Assembly (NCBI GenBank): GCA_025934645.1
Contig: JAICWY010000004.1
Coordinates: forward strand, 1-64,000
Length of the DNA: 64,000 nucleotides
Source of the DNA: Vulcanimicrobiia bacterium
Lineage (GTDB): Bacteria; Vulcanimicrobiota; Vulcanimicrobiia; Vulcanimicrobiales; Vulcanimicrobiaceae
Direction of reading: 5' to 3'
Shown: piece after piece, positions 36,131 to 43,569 of the stretch
Numbering within the stretch: position 1 is the first letter of the stretch
Layout: every line of letters starts with the position of its first letter
Position numbers and translations under genes: made by a program
Notes under the pieces: model-generated
Seen by the model: only the letters and a program-made list of their open reading frames with translations
Told to the model about the DNA's origin: nothing
The model's database searches: none

Positions 36131-36160
36131 TCCGCTGCCTTACCGCTTGGCTACACCCCA
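36131..36160 (-). repeat. Exact copy of the first 30 nt of tRNA-Gln
   Basis: Bases 36131-36160 match 36014-36043 perfectly: acceptor strand, D arm and the 5' side of the anticodon stem. No matching 3' half follows, so it cannot fold as a tRNA. It lies upstream of the intact gene on the same strand, and the 87 nt between the copies contain a strong GC hairpin (GCCCGCGC at 36077-36084 with GCGCGGGC at 36102-36109). Confidence 0.8.
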
Positions 36161-36191
36161 TCGTTGCGTTGCCGCAGGCGGCGAACGATGA

Positions 36192-36581
36192 TTAGTGCTT
36201 GGCCGCAACACTCCTTGTGCGGGGCAGCCGCAGTGGTTCCAATGCGAACGTCTCGCCGCGCGCCGCACGCTTACTATAGCGCAGCGCGCGCCGCAGCCAT
36301 ACAACGAAAAGCGCACAATCGAGGACGAAGGCGATCGAGTAAATCGCAAGCGTCGCCGTAAGATTCGCGGCGATCAACGAAAAAATCAGCGGCCACGCGA
36401 GCGCCGCAAAACCGAGCACCGAGAACACCGCGCCGAAGCGCGCCGCCTGACGGATTTGCTGGCGGTACCAAGACGAAGCCGGCTCGCGCTCTACGTACCG
36501 TTCGTAGAGTGCGGCCGGCCAAATGATGTATCCGAGGGCGGCGCGGCGCTGTTCGTCAGCCGCGCGGTCGTTCTGAGTAAT
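36192..36581 (-). CDS. Unknown small membrane protein after the NlpC/P60 gene
   Basis: About 129 residues with two membrane helices (FGAVFSVLGFAALAWPLIFSLI and ATLAIYSIAFVLDCALFVVWL) and a basic tail. The reading frame shows protein-like composition, with a leading WPAALYERYVERE. It is odd that no ATG, GTG or TTG is present after the NlpC stop at 36587; an ATT at 36581 or a CTG inside the NlpC/P60 gene are the only close starts. Either translation starts by coupling from a rare codon or the gene is broken at its 5' end. Confidence 0.55.
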   Translation of the reverse strand: MTQNDRAADEQRRAALGYIIWPAALYERYVEREPASSWYRQQIRQAARFGAVFSVLGFAALAWPLIFSLIAANLTATLAIYSIAFVLDCALFVVWLRRALRYSKRAARGETFALEPLRLPRTRSVAAKH

Positions 36582-36586
36582 GGCGG

Positions 36587-37249
36587 CTAACGCGAAGCGA
36601 GGACGCGTTTCGCGCCGATGTAGCGCGCCTGCCAGTAAGAATCGGAAAGGCTGCTCACCATTACGCCGTGGGAGCTGGCATGGACGAATCTGCCCTTGCC
36701 CAAGTAGATGCCGACGTGCGACGGCCCCGGTTCGTAGGTTTGGAAGAACACCAAGTCGCCCGTCTTCATGCCGCCTTTGATGCGGCTGCCGGCGTAGTAC
36801 TGCGCGTCGGCCGTGCGCGGAATGCTCACACCCAACATCGCGAAAACGTGTTGCACGTAGCCCGAGCAATCGAAGCCCGTGGTGCTGGTGCCGCCGAAGA
36901 CGTACGGCGTTCCGAGGAAGCGCAGCGCGTCGCGGGTGAGGTTCTTGGCGATGGTCGTGGTGCGCGAGAGAATCCGGCTCGCGAATCTGCCCAATCCATG
37001 CGTTTCGTGCGCGGCAACGGCCTTGTGCGGCGCGTTCTCCTCACGAATCAGTTGGGCAGTCCACTCCGCCACGTCGGGGCTCTCAACCGTCGAAGCGGCG
37101 TCGGCCCGGGTCGCAGCCGGAGCCGTCACGGTGACGGGCGTGGACTGCGCGGCGGTCTGCGGGGAATTGGCGGCAGGGTCGGCCAGCGCAAAAGCACTCG
37201 ACCCCGCTAGCAAAAACGCTAACGCCCCAGTGGCTAAAAGATAACGCAA
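36587..37249 (-). CDS. NlpC/P60 cell-wall endopeptidase, under a c-di-AMP riboswitch
   Basis: A secreted peptidoglycan endopeptidase. The 220-residue chain has an N-terminal signal (YLLATGALAFLLAGSSAFALA), a linker of Ala/Thr/Pro, and a C-terminal NlpC/P60 domain with C128 (TTGFDCSGYVQHVF), H178 (SHVGIYLG) and H190. The start is TTG at 37249: a GAGGAG ribosome site lies 5 nt before it, inside the longer reading frame that begins at 37267. The ydaO-type riboswitch just upstream means its expression falls or rises with c-di-AMP. Confidence 0.9.
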   Translation of the reverse strand: MRYLLATGALAFLLAGSSAFALADPAANSPQTAAQSTPVTVTAPAATRADAASTVESPDVAEWTAQLIREENAPHKAVAAHETHGLGRFASRILSRTTTIAKNLTRDALRFLGTPYVFGGTSTTGFDCSGYVQHVFAMLGVSIPRTADAQYYAGSRIKGGMKTGDLVFFQTYEPGPSHVGIYLGKGRFVHASSHGVMVSSLSDSYWQARYIGAKRVLASR

Positions 37250-37269
37250 AAACTGCTCCTCTTTCAAAA

Positions 37270-37392
37270 CACTTGCGGGGTTAGTTGACGGGTTCGGACG
37301 TGAAAGATCGCCCTAGGGCCGGACCGGCCCATTCACCCCTACCGGTATATCCCCCGCTCCCGGTTTTTCCGGGACTCAGTGATCTTTGGCAG
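37270..37392 (-). promoter_or_regulatory. ydaO-yuaA class c-di-AMP riboswitch
   Basis: Read on the minus strand the element has the family's conserved blocks in order: AAAGATCACTGAGTC, a short GC hairpin, GAGCGGGGGA, a GGGGTGAAT block, a variable hairpin, AGGGCGATCTTTCACGTC, then CCGAACCCGTCAACTAACC and GCAAG. It ends about 21 nt before the TTG start of the NlpC/P60 gene. The family turns off wall hydrolase and osmolyte transport genes when c-di-AMP is high. No obvious terminator hairpin is seen, so the mechanism may be translational or use the 3' end of the element. Confidence 0.92.
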
Positions 37393-37515
37393 GTTAGGTA
37401 GCGCCCGGCTGATAGCCCGCGGCGCTTGCCCCCTTGGATTACTCCCCAGGCCAAATATCCCTTCCGGGATCCCGGGTCGCCCAAGACGGCGGTCTAAACC
37501 GTTATCGGCGGGCTT

Positions 37516-38880
37516 CTACGAAACTGTAGCTGCCTGCCGGATCCGTTCAGCAAGGTCGTTGGCCAGTGCCTCGATCCGCTGCTGATTGTCGCCTTCGACC
37601 ATAACACGGATGAGCGGCTCGGTACCCGACGGACGTATCAGCAATCGTCCATTTCCGGTTAAGTTCCGTTCGGCTTCCTCGACGGCGGAACGGATCTCCG
37701 GCGATTGCAGAACGTCTTTGCGCGGCGTGCGCACGTTGACGAGCACTTGCGGATACACCGTGAGATCGGCCGCCAGCTCGTGCAGCGTCTTGCCGCTGCG
37801 CACCATCGTACTGAACAGCGCGACCGCCGTCATCGGCCCGTCGCCCGTCGTATTATTGAGCAGGTTGATGATGTGGCCCGATTGCTCGCCGCCGAGCACG
37901 TAGCCGCCTTCCCGCATCTGCTCGAGCACGTAGCGATCGCCGACCGGCGCGCGCAACAGCGCGATGCCGCTCGAGGCGAGCGCTTTCTCTAATCCGATAT
38001 TGCTCATCACCGTCGCGACAAGCGCGTTGCCCCGCAGCTCGCCGCGCGCGTGCAAGTCCCGCGCGAGCACCAGCATCACATGATCGCCGCTGAGCGCATG
38101 ACCTTCTTCATCGACGAAGAGCGCGCGATCCGCATCGCCGTCGAACGCGACGCCCACCACGCGCTTCTCGCCGGCGGCGATCAATTCACGCACGCGGGCC
38201 TGCAACGGACGCAAATCGGTTGCGCCGCACTGCACGTTGATGCGCGAGCCGTCGGCTTCGCAATGCAATTCGTGCACGGTTGCGCCGAGCTTGCGCAGCG
38301 CGTACGGCGCGTAGGCGTATGCAGCGCCGAACGCCCCGTCCACGACCACGGTCACTCCCGTGAGATCGGCGGCGCCCGCATAGAGTTCCTCGTAGTAATG
38401 TTTGCCGAGATTTTGTGCGAGGCTTGCAACGCCGATCTCCGAGCCCGTCGGCCGTGGAAGATCTGCATGTCCGATCGACGCTTCGATCTCGTCTTCGATC
38501 GCGTCCGACAGTTTGAAACCGTCGGGCCCGAAGAACTTGATGCCGTTGTCGGCAATCGGGTTGTGCGACGCGCTAATCATGACGCCCGCAGCCGCGCCGG
38601 TGCGCACGACGATCGTTGCGACCGCCGGTGTCGGCACGATTCCGACGCTTACCGCATCGCGCCCGACCGATGTGATGCCCGCCACAATGGCGCCTTCCAG
38701 CATGGTTCCGGAAAGGCGCGTGTCGCGGCCGACGACGATCGGCCTGTGCCGGTCGCTGCTTTTCGACAAGACGCTCGCGCCGGCGCGTCCGATCGCGAAC
38801 GCGAGTTCCGGCGTAAGCTGTTCGTTCGCGACGCCGCGTACGCCGTCGGTTCCGAAGATGCGCGTTGGAGTGGATGACAT
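37516..38880 (-). CDS. glmM: Phosphoglucosamine mutase
   Basis: Converts glucosamine-6-phosphate to glucosamine-1-phosphate for UDP-GlcNAc. The 454 residues have the GTDGVRG start, active serine S105 in ISASHNP, the metal loop DGDADR, the sugar loop GGEQSGH and the phosphate loop RPSGTEPLIRV. It is the last gene of the cdaA-ybbR-glmM set. In Gram-positives GlmM binds and inhibits CdaA, so wall precursor supply and c-di-AMP level may be tied here as well. Confidence 0.97.
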   Translation of the reverse strand: MSSTPTRIFGTDGVRGVANEQLTPELAFAIGRAGASVLSKSSDRHRPIVVGRDTRLSGTMLEGAIVAGITSVGRDAVSVGIVPTPAVATIVVRTGAAAGVMISASHNPIADNGIKFFGPDGFKLSDAIEDEIEASIGHADLPRPTGSEIGVASLAQNLGKHYYEELYAGAADLTGVTVVVDGAFGAAYAYAPYALRKLGATVHELHCEADGSRINVQCGATDLRPLQARVRELIAAGEKRVVGVAFDGDADRALFVDEEGHALSGDHVMLVLARDLHARGELRGNALVATVMSNIGLEKALASSGIALLRAPVGDRYVLEQMREGGYVLGGEQSGHIINLLNNTTGDGPMTAVALFSTMVRSGKTLHELAADLTVYPQVLVNVRTPRKDVLQSPEIRSAVEEAERNLTGNGRLLIRPSGTEPLIRVMVEGDNQQRIEALANDLAERIRQAATVS

Positions 38881-38905
38881 GACTGCTCCCGGGATGGCGG
38901 CGGAG

Positions 38906-39595
38906 TTACGGCGAGTGCGTTGCGGCCGGCGCGGCGCCCGTAGCCGGCAAGAATTGCGCCTGTACGCGCACGAGGTTGGGCACCACCTGCACGTCCGGAA
39001 TTTCTTCGCCGGCCGAGTTCACCGCCAGCGGACGGATCATCGCGTCCAGCGAGTTCTGGGAACCGCCTAGCGGCATGTCGATGCGCACCGTCGCCACTTG
39101 CGCGAGCTCGTCGGTCGGACCTCGGACCGTCACGCCGGACGGCGTGATTGTGGAGTGCGCGACCACGACGTTGGCTTGGCCGCCGTAATACATCGCCACG
39201 GGGAACGTCCGTTGATCGATTTTCTCAACCGTCAGCGTCACCGTAGCGGGCGTCAGCTTCTGCACGACGACGCTCGGGGCCACGAGCTGCACGGGCACGT
39301 TGTAAATACCGGGACCGAATTTTCCGAGATCCAGCACGGCTTTGACTTCGTCCGGCCGAACGGCAGGCTCGCCGCGCTTGGGTTCGATCGTTATGGCGGC
39401 GGTCTTCTCGGTGAAACGCGCGATGTAACCCGGCTGCAAATTCGCAGCCGTAATGGGAACGCTCAGCTGCTGATCGAAGCGCGCCGTGATAATCGGGTCG
39501 TTGGCGAAGCGGAAATAGGCCCAGCCGACGATCGCCAGAAAAACAGAAAGCGCTTTCACCGGGAAATTACGGCGGATCGATATCTGCAGCATCAC
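38906..39595 (-). CDS. YbbR-domain protein (CdaR-like)
   Basis: A 229-residue protein with one membrane helix near the start (LSVFLAIVGWAYFRFA) and an outer part made of two YbbR-type beta domains (FDQQLSVPITAANL, VPVQLVAPSVVVQKLTPATVTLTVE). CdaR regulates the membrane diadenylate cyclase CdaA in Firmicutes. The order cdaA-ybbR-glmM supports that role. It overlaps cdaA by 4 nt and leaves 25 bp to glmM. Confidence 0.88.
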   Translation of the reverse strand: MMLQISIRRNFPVKALSVFLAIVGWAYFRFANDPIITARFDQQLSVPITAANLQPGYIARFTEKTAAITIEPKRGEPAVRPDEVKAVLDLGKFGPGIYNVPVQLVAPSVVVQKLTPATVTLTVEKIDQRTFPVAMYYGGQANVVVAHSTITPSGVTVRGPTDELAQVATVRIDMPLGGSQNSLDAMIRPLAVNSAGEEIPDVQVVPNLVRVQAQFLPATGAAPAATHSP

Positions 39596-40473
39596 AGCTG
39601 CTCGGCTTTCGGGGGTTCGGGACGCTGCCGGTTCGGCGGCGAGAGCCGCGCGCGCAGATGCGTGACCAGGTCGTTGCGGATCGCGCGCGGATCGCGGCGC
39701 ATGCGCGTCGAGGCGAGCAAGAAGCGGAACAAGCGCGTCTCTTCCTCGATCGGGCGCGTGAGTTTCCCTTCGCGCGCCACGGAGATCGCGCCGGTTTCTT
39801 CCGAAACGACGATCACCACCGCATCGGTTTGTTCCGAAACGCCGAGCGCCGCCCGATGGCGCGTGCCGACGCGCCGTTCCGCAAGCGACTGCTCCGCGAG
39901 CGGCAAGAAGCAGCCCGCGGCTTCGATCTGATTCTCGCGCACGATCGCCGCGCCGTCGTGCAGCGGCGATCGCGGCACGAAGATCGAGAGCAGCAACTCG
40001 GCGGAGAGCACTGCGTCCAACCGCGTTCCGCTCTCGGCGAACTCTTTGAGGCCGGTTTGCTGCTCGATGACGATCAGTCCGCCGTATTTGTTACGCGAGA
40101 GCAGAAATGCCGCTTTCGCCAGCGTCGCCATTACTTTGTCGTCGCCGCGCGCCGCCGCGAGTACGTCGCCGTCGTGCGAGCGGAAAAAGCCGCCGCGGCC
40201 CAATTGCTCGAGCGCGCGCCGCAGCTCCGGCTGAAAGACGATCGGCAGCGAGACGGCCGCGCCCAGCACGATCAGTTGCAGGATGGTGCCGAGCAGCAAC
40301 AAGTGCAGCAAGTTTGCGATGCCGAGAAACCCGACGAGCACGAGCACGCCGGTCAAGATCTGCACGGCCCGCGTGCCGCGGATGAGCAGCAGCAAATAGT
40401 AAATCAATACGCTGGTCGCGCCGATGTCGATGAGGTCCGTGATGCCGAGGTACTGGTGAACGCTATTCCACAC
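39592..40473 (-). CDS. cdaA: Membrane diadenylate cyclase CdaA
   Basis: Makes cyclic-di-AMP from two ATP. The 293-residue chain starts at GTG 40473, overlapping the end of the upstream gene by 11 bp. Three membrane helices span about 12-80, then the DAC domain with the catalytic DGA motif (173-175 in LHDGAAIV) and the RHR motif (GTRHRAALG, about 203-211). Both motifs are intact. It precedes ybbR, glmM and the c-di-AMP riboswitch. Confidence 0.96.
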   Translation of the reverse strand: MWNSVHQYLGITDLIDIGATSVLIYYLLLLIRGTRAVQILTGVLVLVGFLGIANLLHLLLLGTILQLIVLGAAVSLPIVFQPELRRALEQLGRGGFFRSHDGDVLAAARGDDKVMATLAKAAFLLSRNKYGGLIVIEQQTGLKEFAESGTRLDAVLSAELLLSIFVPRSPLHDGAAIVRENQIEAAGCFLPLAEQSLAERRVGTRHRAALGVSEQTDAVVIVVSEETGAISVAREGKLTRPIEEETRLFRFLLASTRMRRDPRAIRNDLVTHLRARLSPPNRQRPEPPKAEQL

Positions 40474-41005
40474 GGTCGAGCTCCAGCAACGGCTCCAAAA
40501 TGCGATCCGGCGCCATTTCGGCGCACTGCAATCCGCCGGCAGCGACGGCCGCAGCGACCGCAGCCGAAAGCGGCGCGAGCAGTTCGGTCCGGCGCGAACC
40601 GTGAAAACGCCGCAATTCCACGTCGGCAAGCTGCAGCACCAACGCCGGGGACGTGACGGAGGGTTCGACCTCTACGATCGCGCGGGAACCGCGAATCTCG
40701 AAGCGCACGCCTGCGGGCGCGCCGGGACCACCGAGCGCGTCCGCGAGCGGTTGCAAGGCATCCGGCGGCTCAGGTTCAATTGCAAGAGCGATGATCGCTT
40801 CGCCGTACCACACGGCCTCGGGAAGGCGCGCCTGCAGTTCCAGGGGATTGACTCCCTGCGGCCCTTCGACGAGCGCATACGCCGGCGCGCCGGGCGTTTG
40901 CGTGCAGCGCACGCGTACCCCGTCGTGCGCCAACGCCGCGGTTAACCGTGTCGCTAACGACTCGCCGGACGGTGCGTCGATTCGCAATGTGCGGGCCCAT
41001 TCCAC
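40463..41005 (-). CDS. Unknown protein upstream of cdaA
   Basis: About 180 residues from a GTG at 41005. The first part (VEWARTLRIDAPSGESLATRL) looks soluble; the middle is rich in beta strands and the C-terminus is alanine-rich (LSAAVAAAVAAGGLQCAE). It has no family I recognise. It ends 11 bp inside cdaA and is divergent from rsgA, starts 22 bp apart. Linkage to c-di-AMP synthesis is by position only. Confidence 0.6.
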   Translation of the reverse strand: MEWARTLRIDAPSGESLATRLTAALAHDGVRVRCTQTPGAPAYALVEGPQGVNPLELQARLPEAVWYGEAIIALAIEPEPPDALQPLADALGGPGAPAGVRFEIRGSRAIVEVEPSVTSPALVLQLADVELRRFHGSRRTELLAPLSAAVAAAVAAGGLQCAEMAPDRILEPLLELDRVE

Positions 41006-41026
41006 GATGAGTGCATCGTTAGCCGC

Positions 41027-41914
41027 GTGAGTGAGACGTTCCCGGCGCGCGTGGTTTCCGTCGGTAAAAACGCCGCATGGATCGTCCTCGATTCCGAAGA
41101 GCAGCCGCGGGTTGCGGATCTGAAGCGCGCGGGGCGCGGCGTCAAACGCGAGATGCTCGCTCCGGGTGACCGCGTGCACGTGCGCGTTTTGGAAGACGGC
41201 CGCGCGTTGGTGGATGCGATCGATCCGCGCTCTTTCACACTGCAGCGCCGCACGTTCGAAGGGCGATCGAAAACGATGGCCGCCAATGTGGACACCATGG
41301 TCACCGTTACGGCACTCGCAGATCCGTCGCCTCGGCTCCTCACGCTCGACCAATTATTGGCCTTTGCCGAACTCGAAGGCATTTCGGCGATGACCGTGTT
41401 CACGAAACCGGATCTCGCGCGCGAAGCCGACCGCGACACCGTACCCGCGCTCTACCGCGCGCTGGGGTACGAAACGCTCGTCGTGAACCCCAAGGCCGGC
41501 GAATGCATCGGTGACCTGCGCGAGGCGCTGGTCCGGCGGCACGCGCTCCTGTGCGGCGTCTCGGGCGTCGGCAAGAGTTCTCTCTTCCGGGCACTCGGGG
41601 GCGAGGCCGTCGTGGGCGACGTTTCCCGCCACGGCCGGGGGCGGCAGACGACAACCTCGGCGCGGTTGTACCGCATGGACGACGGCTTCCTTATAGATAG
41701 CCCGGGGGTCGCCGAATTTGGCCTCGGCGCCATCGAACCGCAGGAGCTGGTGCACGGGTTCCGGGAGATGCCGGAGGCCGCGGCGAGCTGCCGGTTCAAC
41801 GACTGCTCGCACCTGAACGAGCCCGACTGCGGCGTTCAGGCCGCGGTCGCCGAGGGCCGGATCGCCCCGAGCCGCTACGGGAGCTACCGCCGGATCCTGG
41901 AATCCCCCACCTAG
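41027..41914 (+). CDS. rsgA: Ribosome small-subunit GTPase RsgA
   Basis: A circularly permuted GTPase that matures the 30S subunit. 295 residues: an OB fold, then G4 TKPD (126-129) before G1 GVSGVGKSS (177-185) and G3 DSPG, the permuted order. The zinc site is CRFNDCSHLNEPDCG near the end. GTG start. rpsT follows 65 bp later on the same strand, and its product is also a 30S protein. Confidence 0.95.
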   Translation: MSETFPARVVSVGKNAAWIVLDSEEQPRVADLKRAGRGVKREMLAPGDRVHVRVLEDGRALVDAIDPRSFTLQRRTFEGRSKTMAANVDTMVTVTALADPSPRLLTLDQLLAFAELEGISAMTVFTKPDLAREADRDTVPALYRALGYETLVVNPKAGECIGDLREALVRRHALLCGVSGVGKSSLFRALGGEAVVGDVSRHGRGRQTTTSARLYRMDDGFLIDSPGVAEFGLGAIEPQELVHGFREMPEAAASCRFNDCSHLNEPDCGVQAAVAEGRIAPSRYGSYRRILESPT

Positions 41915-41979
41915 AGGCTAGACCGCGGCTGGCCCCTGTGGTACTATGTGCCTCGTGCCTTTCCAAGGAGTGATATTTC

Positions 41980-42276
41980 GTGCCTAACATCAAGGCCGCA
42001 GAAAAGTGGGTGCGGCAGAGCGAGAAACGGACCCAGCGGAATCTGGATACCAAGACGCGATTGAAGACGCTGTTCAAAAAAGCAGTGTCTGCGCAAGACG
42101 TGCAGGTGAGCCAGTCCGTCGAGGCTCAGTTCGACAAAGCCGCGCAGAAGGGCATCATTCATCCCAACAAGGCGGCGCGCAAAAAATCGCGCCTCGCCAA
42201 AGCGGTTGCAAGAGCCGCGGTCGCCGCGGCGGCCCCCGCAGCACCGAAAAAGAGCACGAAGAAAGCCGCCAAGTAA
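41980..42276 (+). CDS. rpsT: Ribosomal protein S20
   Basis: A 98-residue basic helical protein that binds 16S rRNA early in 30S assembly. The start is GTG, with AAGGAG 8 nt before it. The start MPNIKAAEKWVRQSEKRTQR fits S20. The alanine/lysine-rich C-terminus is common. The TAA stop lies in the loop of the terminator hairpin. Confidence 0.94.
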   Translation: MPNIKAAEKWVRQSEKRTQRNLDTKTRLKTLFKKAVSAQDVQVSQSVEAQFDKAAQKGIIHPNKAARKKSRLAKAVARAAVAAAAPAAPKKSTKKAAK

Positions 42277-42293
42277 GGCGGCTTCTTCTTTTT
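42261..42293 (+). terminator. Intrinsic terminator overlapping the end of rpsT
   Basis: AAGCCGCC (42263-42270) pairs with GGCGGCTT (42277-42284), followed by CTTCTTTTT. The loop contains the rpsT stop codon. Confidence 0.75.
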
Positions 42294-42315
42294 CCGTAGC
42301 GAATCGGCGCGCAGC

Positions 42316-43569
42316 ATGGAGAGCAAGCGCGCGGTTTCGGCGATTCAAGACGACCCGAAGGCCGTCTTCATTACGCAGCTGGCCCGCGAGCTGCATCGCG
42401 CAGGCATCGCATCCGACCAACTCGAGCGCACAATCACCACAACGGCAGACGTGCTCGGTCTGCAAGTCGAAATTTTTGCGCTCCCCACGAACGTCACGCT
42501 AGCCGTCGGCCCGCGCTACGCGCAGCAAATCGTGATGCTCCGCATGGATCCCGGACGCGTGAATCTGCGCAAACTGGCGTTCCTCAACGATATCTACGAC
42601 GATCTGCAATCCGGCCGCATCGGCATGGACGATGCGATCCTGCATCTGCGCGACATCGACTTGCGCTGCCCTGCGCCGCCGGCCTTGCGCTCGATCTTCG
42701 GGCTCACATGCGTGGCGATCGGCGTCGCAGTGCTCCTAGGCGGCGGCACGAACGAACTTACCGTAGCGGCGCTGATCGGCGGCGCGACGGGCATCTTGGC
42801 ATTCTTCACCAACCGCAACGCGATCATGGAGCGCTTGTTCGAAGTAATCGCCGCTTTCGTCGCGACATTGATCGTCGCCGCGTACACGCATTACATCGCG
42901 CCGGCGAACCTGTACATTTCCATCGTGGCGGGCGTCGTCGTGTTATTGCCCGGCTACTCGCTCACGCTCGCGCTCAACGAACTGGCGAATCAAGATCTTA
43001 TCGCCGGAACCGCGCGGCTTGGGCGCGTCTTCGCAATTCTTCTTTCGCTCGGCTGCGGCGCGTTTCTGGGCTTCGCGCTCGCGGGTCCGGCCTTCATCAA
43101 CACCGCGGATATCGTGCCGCATCCGGTCGGCGTGCCGTACCGGCTTGCCGCGGTGCTGCTGCTCTCGATCGGGTTATCCGTGGATTTGGACGCGCGCATG
43201 CGCGATTTCACCTGGGTGCTGCTCTCCAGCATCGTCGCGCTCGCGACGTCGTACGCGTTCGGCACACTCGCAGGTGTGCACCAGGTGACGCCGTTCATCG
43301 CGGCGCTCGTTTGCGGATTGGTGGCCAACGGGGGCGCGCGGTATCTGCGCGTTCCGCAACCCGTGCTGCTGGTTCCCGCGCTGCACGTGCTGGTTCCAGG
43401 TTCGCTCAGTTATCAGAGCGTGCTCTGGGTCGTCTCCACGAAAAACTACACCGACGCGGCGACGCTCGCCGTAAATGCGGTCGTCGCGGCGATTCTGATC
43501 GTTGCGGGTCTGCTTCTTTCGCAGCTGCTGGTTCCCGGCGCGCCGCTGCGGGTACGCAACGCGCCCTAA
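42316..43569 (+). CDS. ThrE-like threonine/serine exporter family protein
   Basis: A 417-residue protein joining the two parts of the ThrE family: an N-terminal cytoplasmic domain (LARELHRAGIASDQLERTI and GPRYAQQIVMLRMDPG) and then two sets of membrane helices, with a GGATGILAFFTNRN segment in the first. The family exports threonine and serine or small dicarboxylates. It begins 39 bp after rpsT and its TAA overlaps the end of the convergent MscS gene by 4 nt. Confidence 0.85.
   Translation: MESKRAVSAIQDDPKAVFITQLARELHRAGIASDQLERTITTTADVLGLQVEIFALPTNVTLAVGPRYAQQIVMLRMDPGRVNLRKLAFLNDIYDDLQSGRIGMDDAILHLRDIDLRCPAPPALRSIFGLTCVAIGVAVLLGGGTNELTVAALIGGATGILAFFTNRNAIMERLFEVIAAFVATLIVAAYTHYIAPANLYISIVAGVVVLLPGYSLTLALNELANQDLIAGTARLGRVFAILLSLGCGAFLGFALAGPAFINTADIVPHPVGVPYRLAAVLLLSIGLSVDLDARMRDFTWVLLSSIVALATSYAFGTLAGVHQVTPFIAALVCGLVANGGARYLRVPQPVLLVPALHVLVPGSLSYQSVLWVVSTKNYTDAATLAVNAVVAAILIVAGLLLSQLLVPGAPLRVRNAP

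Noticed and set aside
36131-36160. A second tRNA-Gln gene
   Set aside because: Only the first 30 nt match; no anticodon loop or T arm follows.
35969-36160. A CRISPR-like or prophage attachment array
   Set aside because: Only two repeat units, one inside a tRNA, with no cas, integrase or phage gene in the interval.
35858-36361. Plus-strand frames across the tRNA-Gln region
   Set aside because: They cross a tRNA gene and its copy and lack protein-like features.
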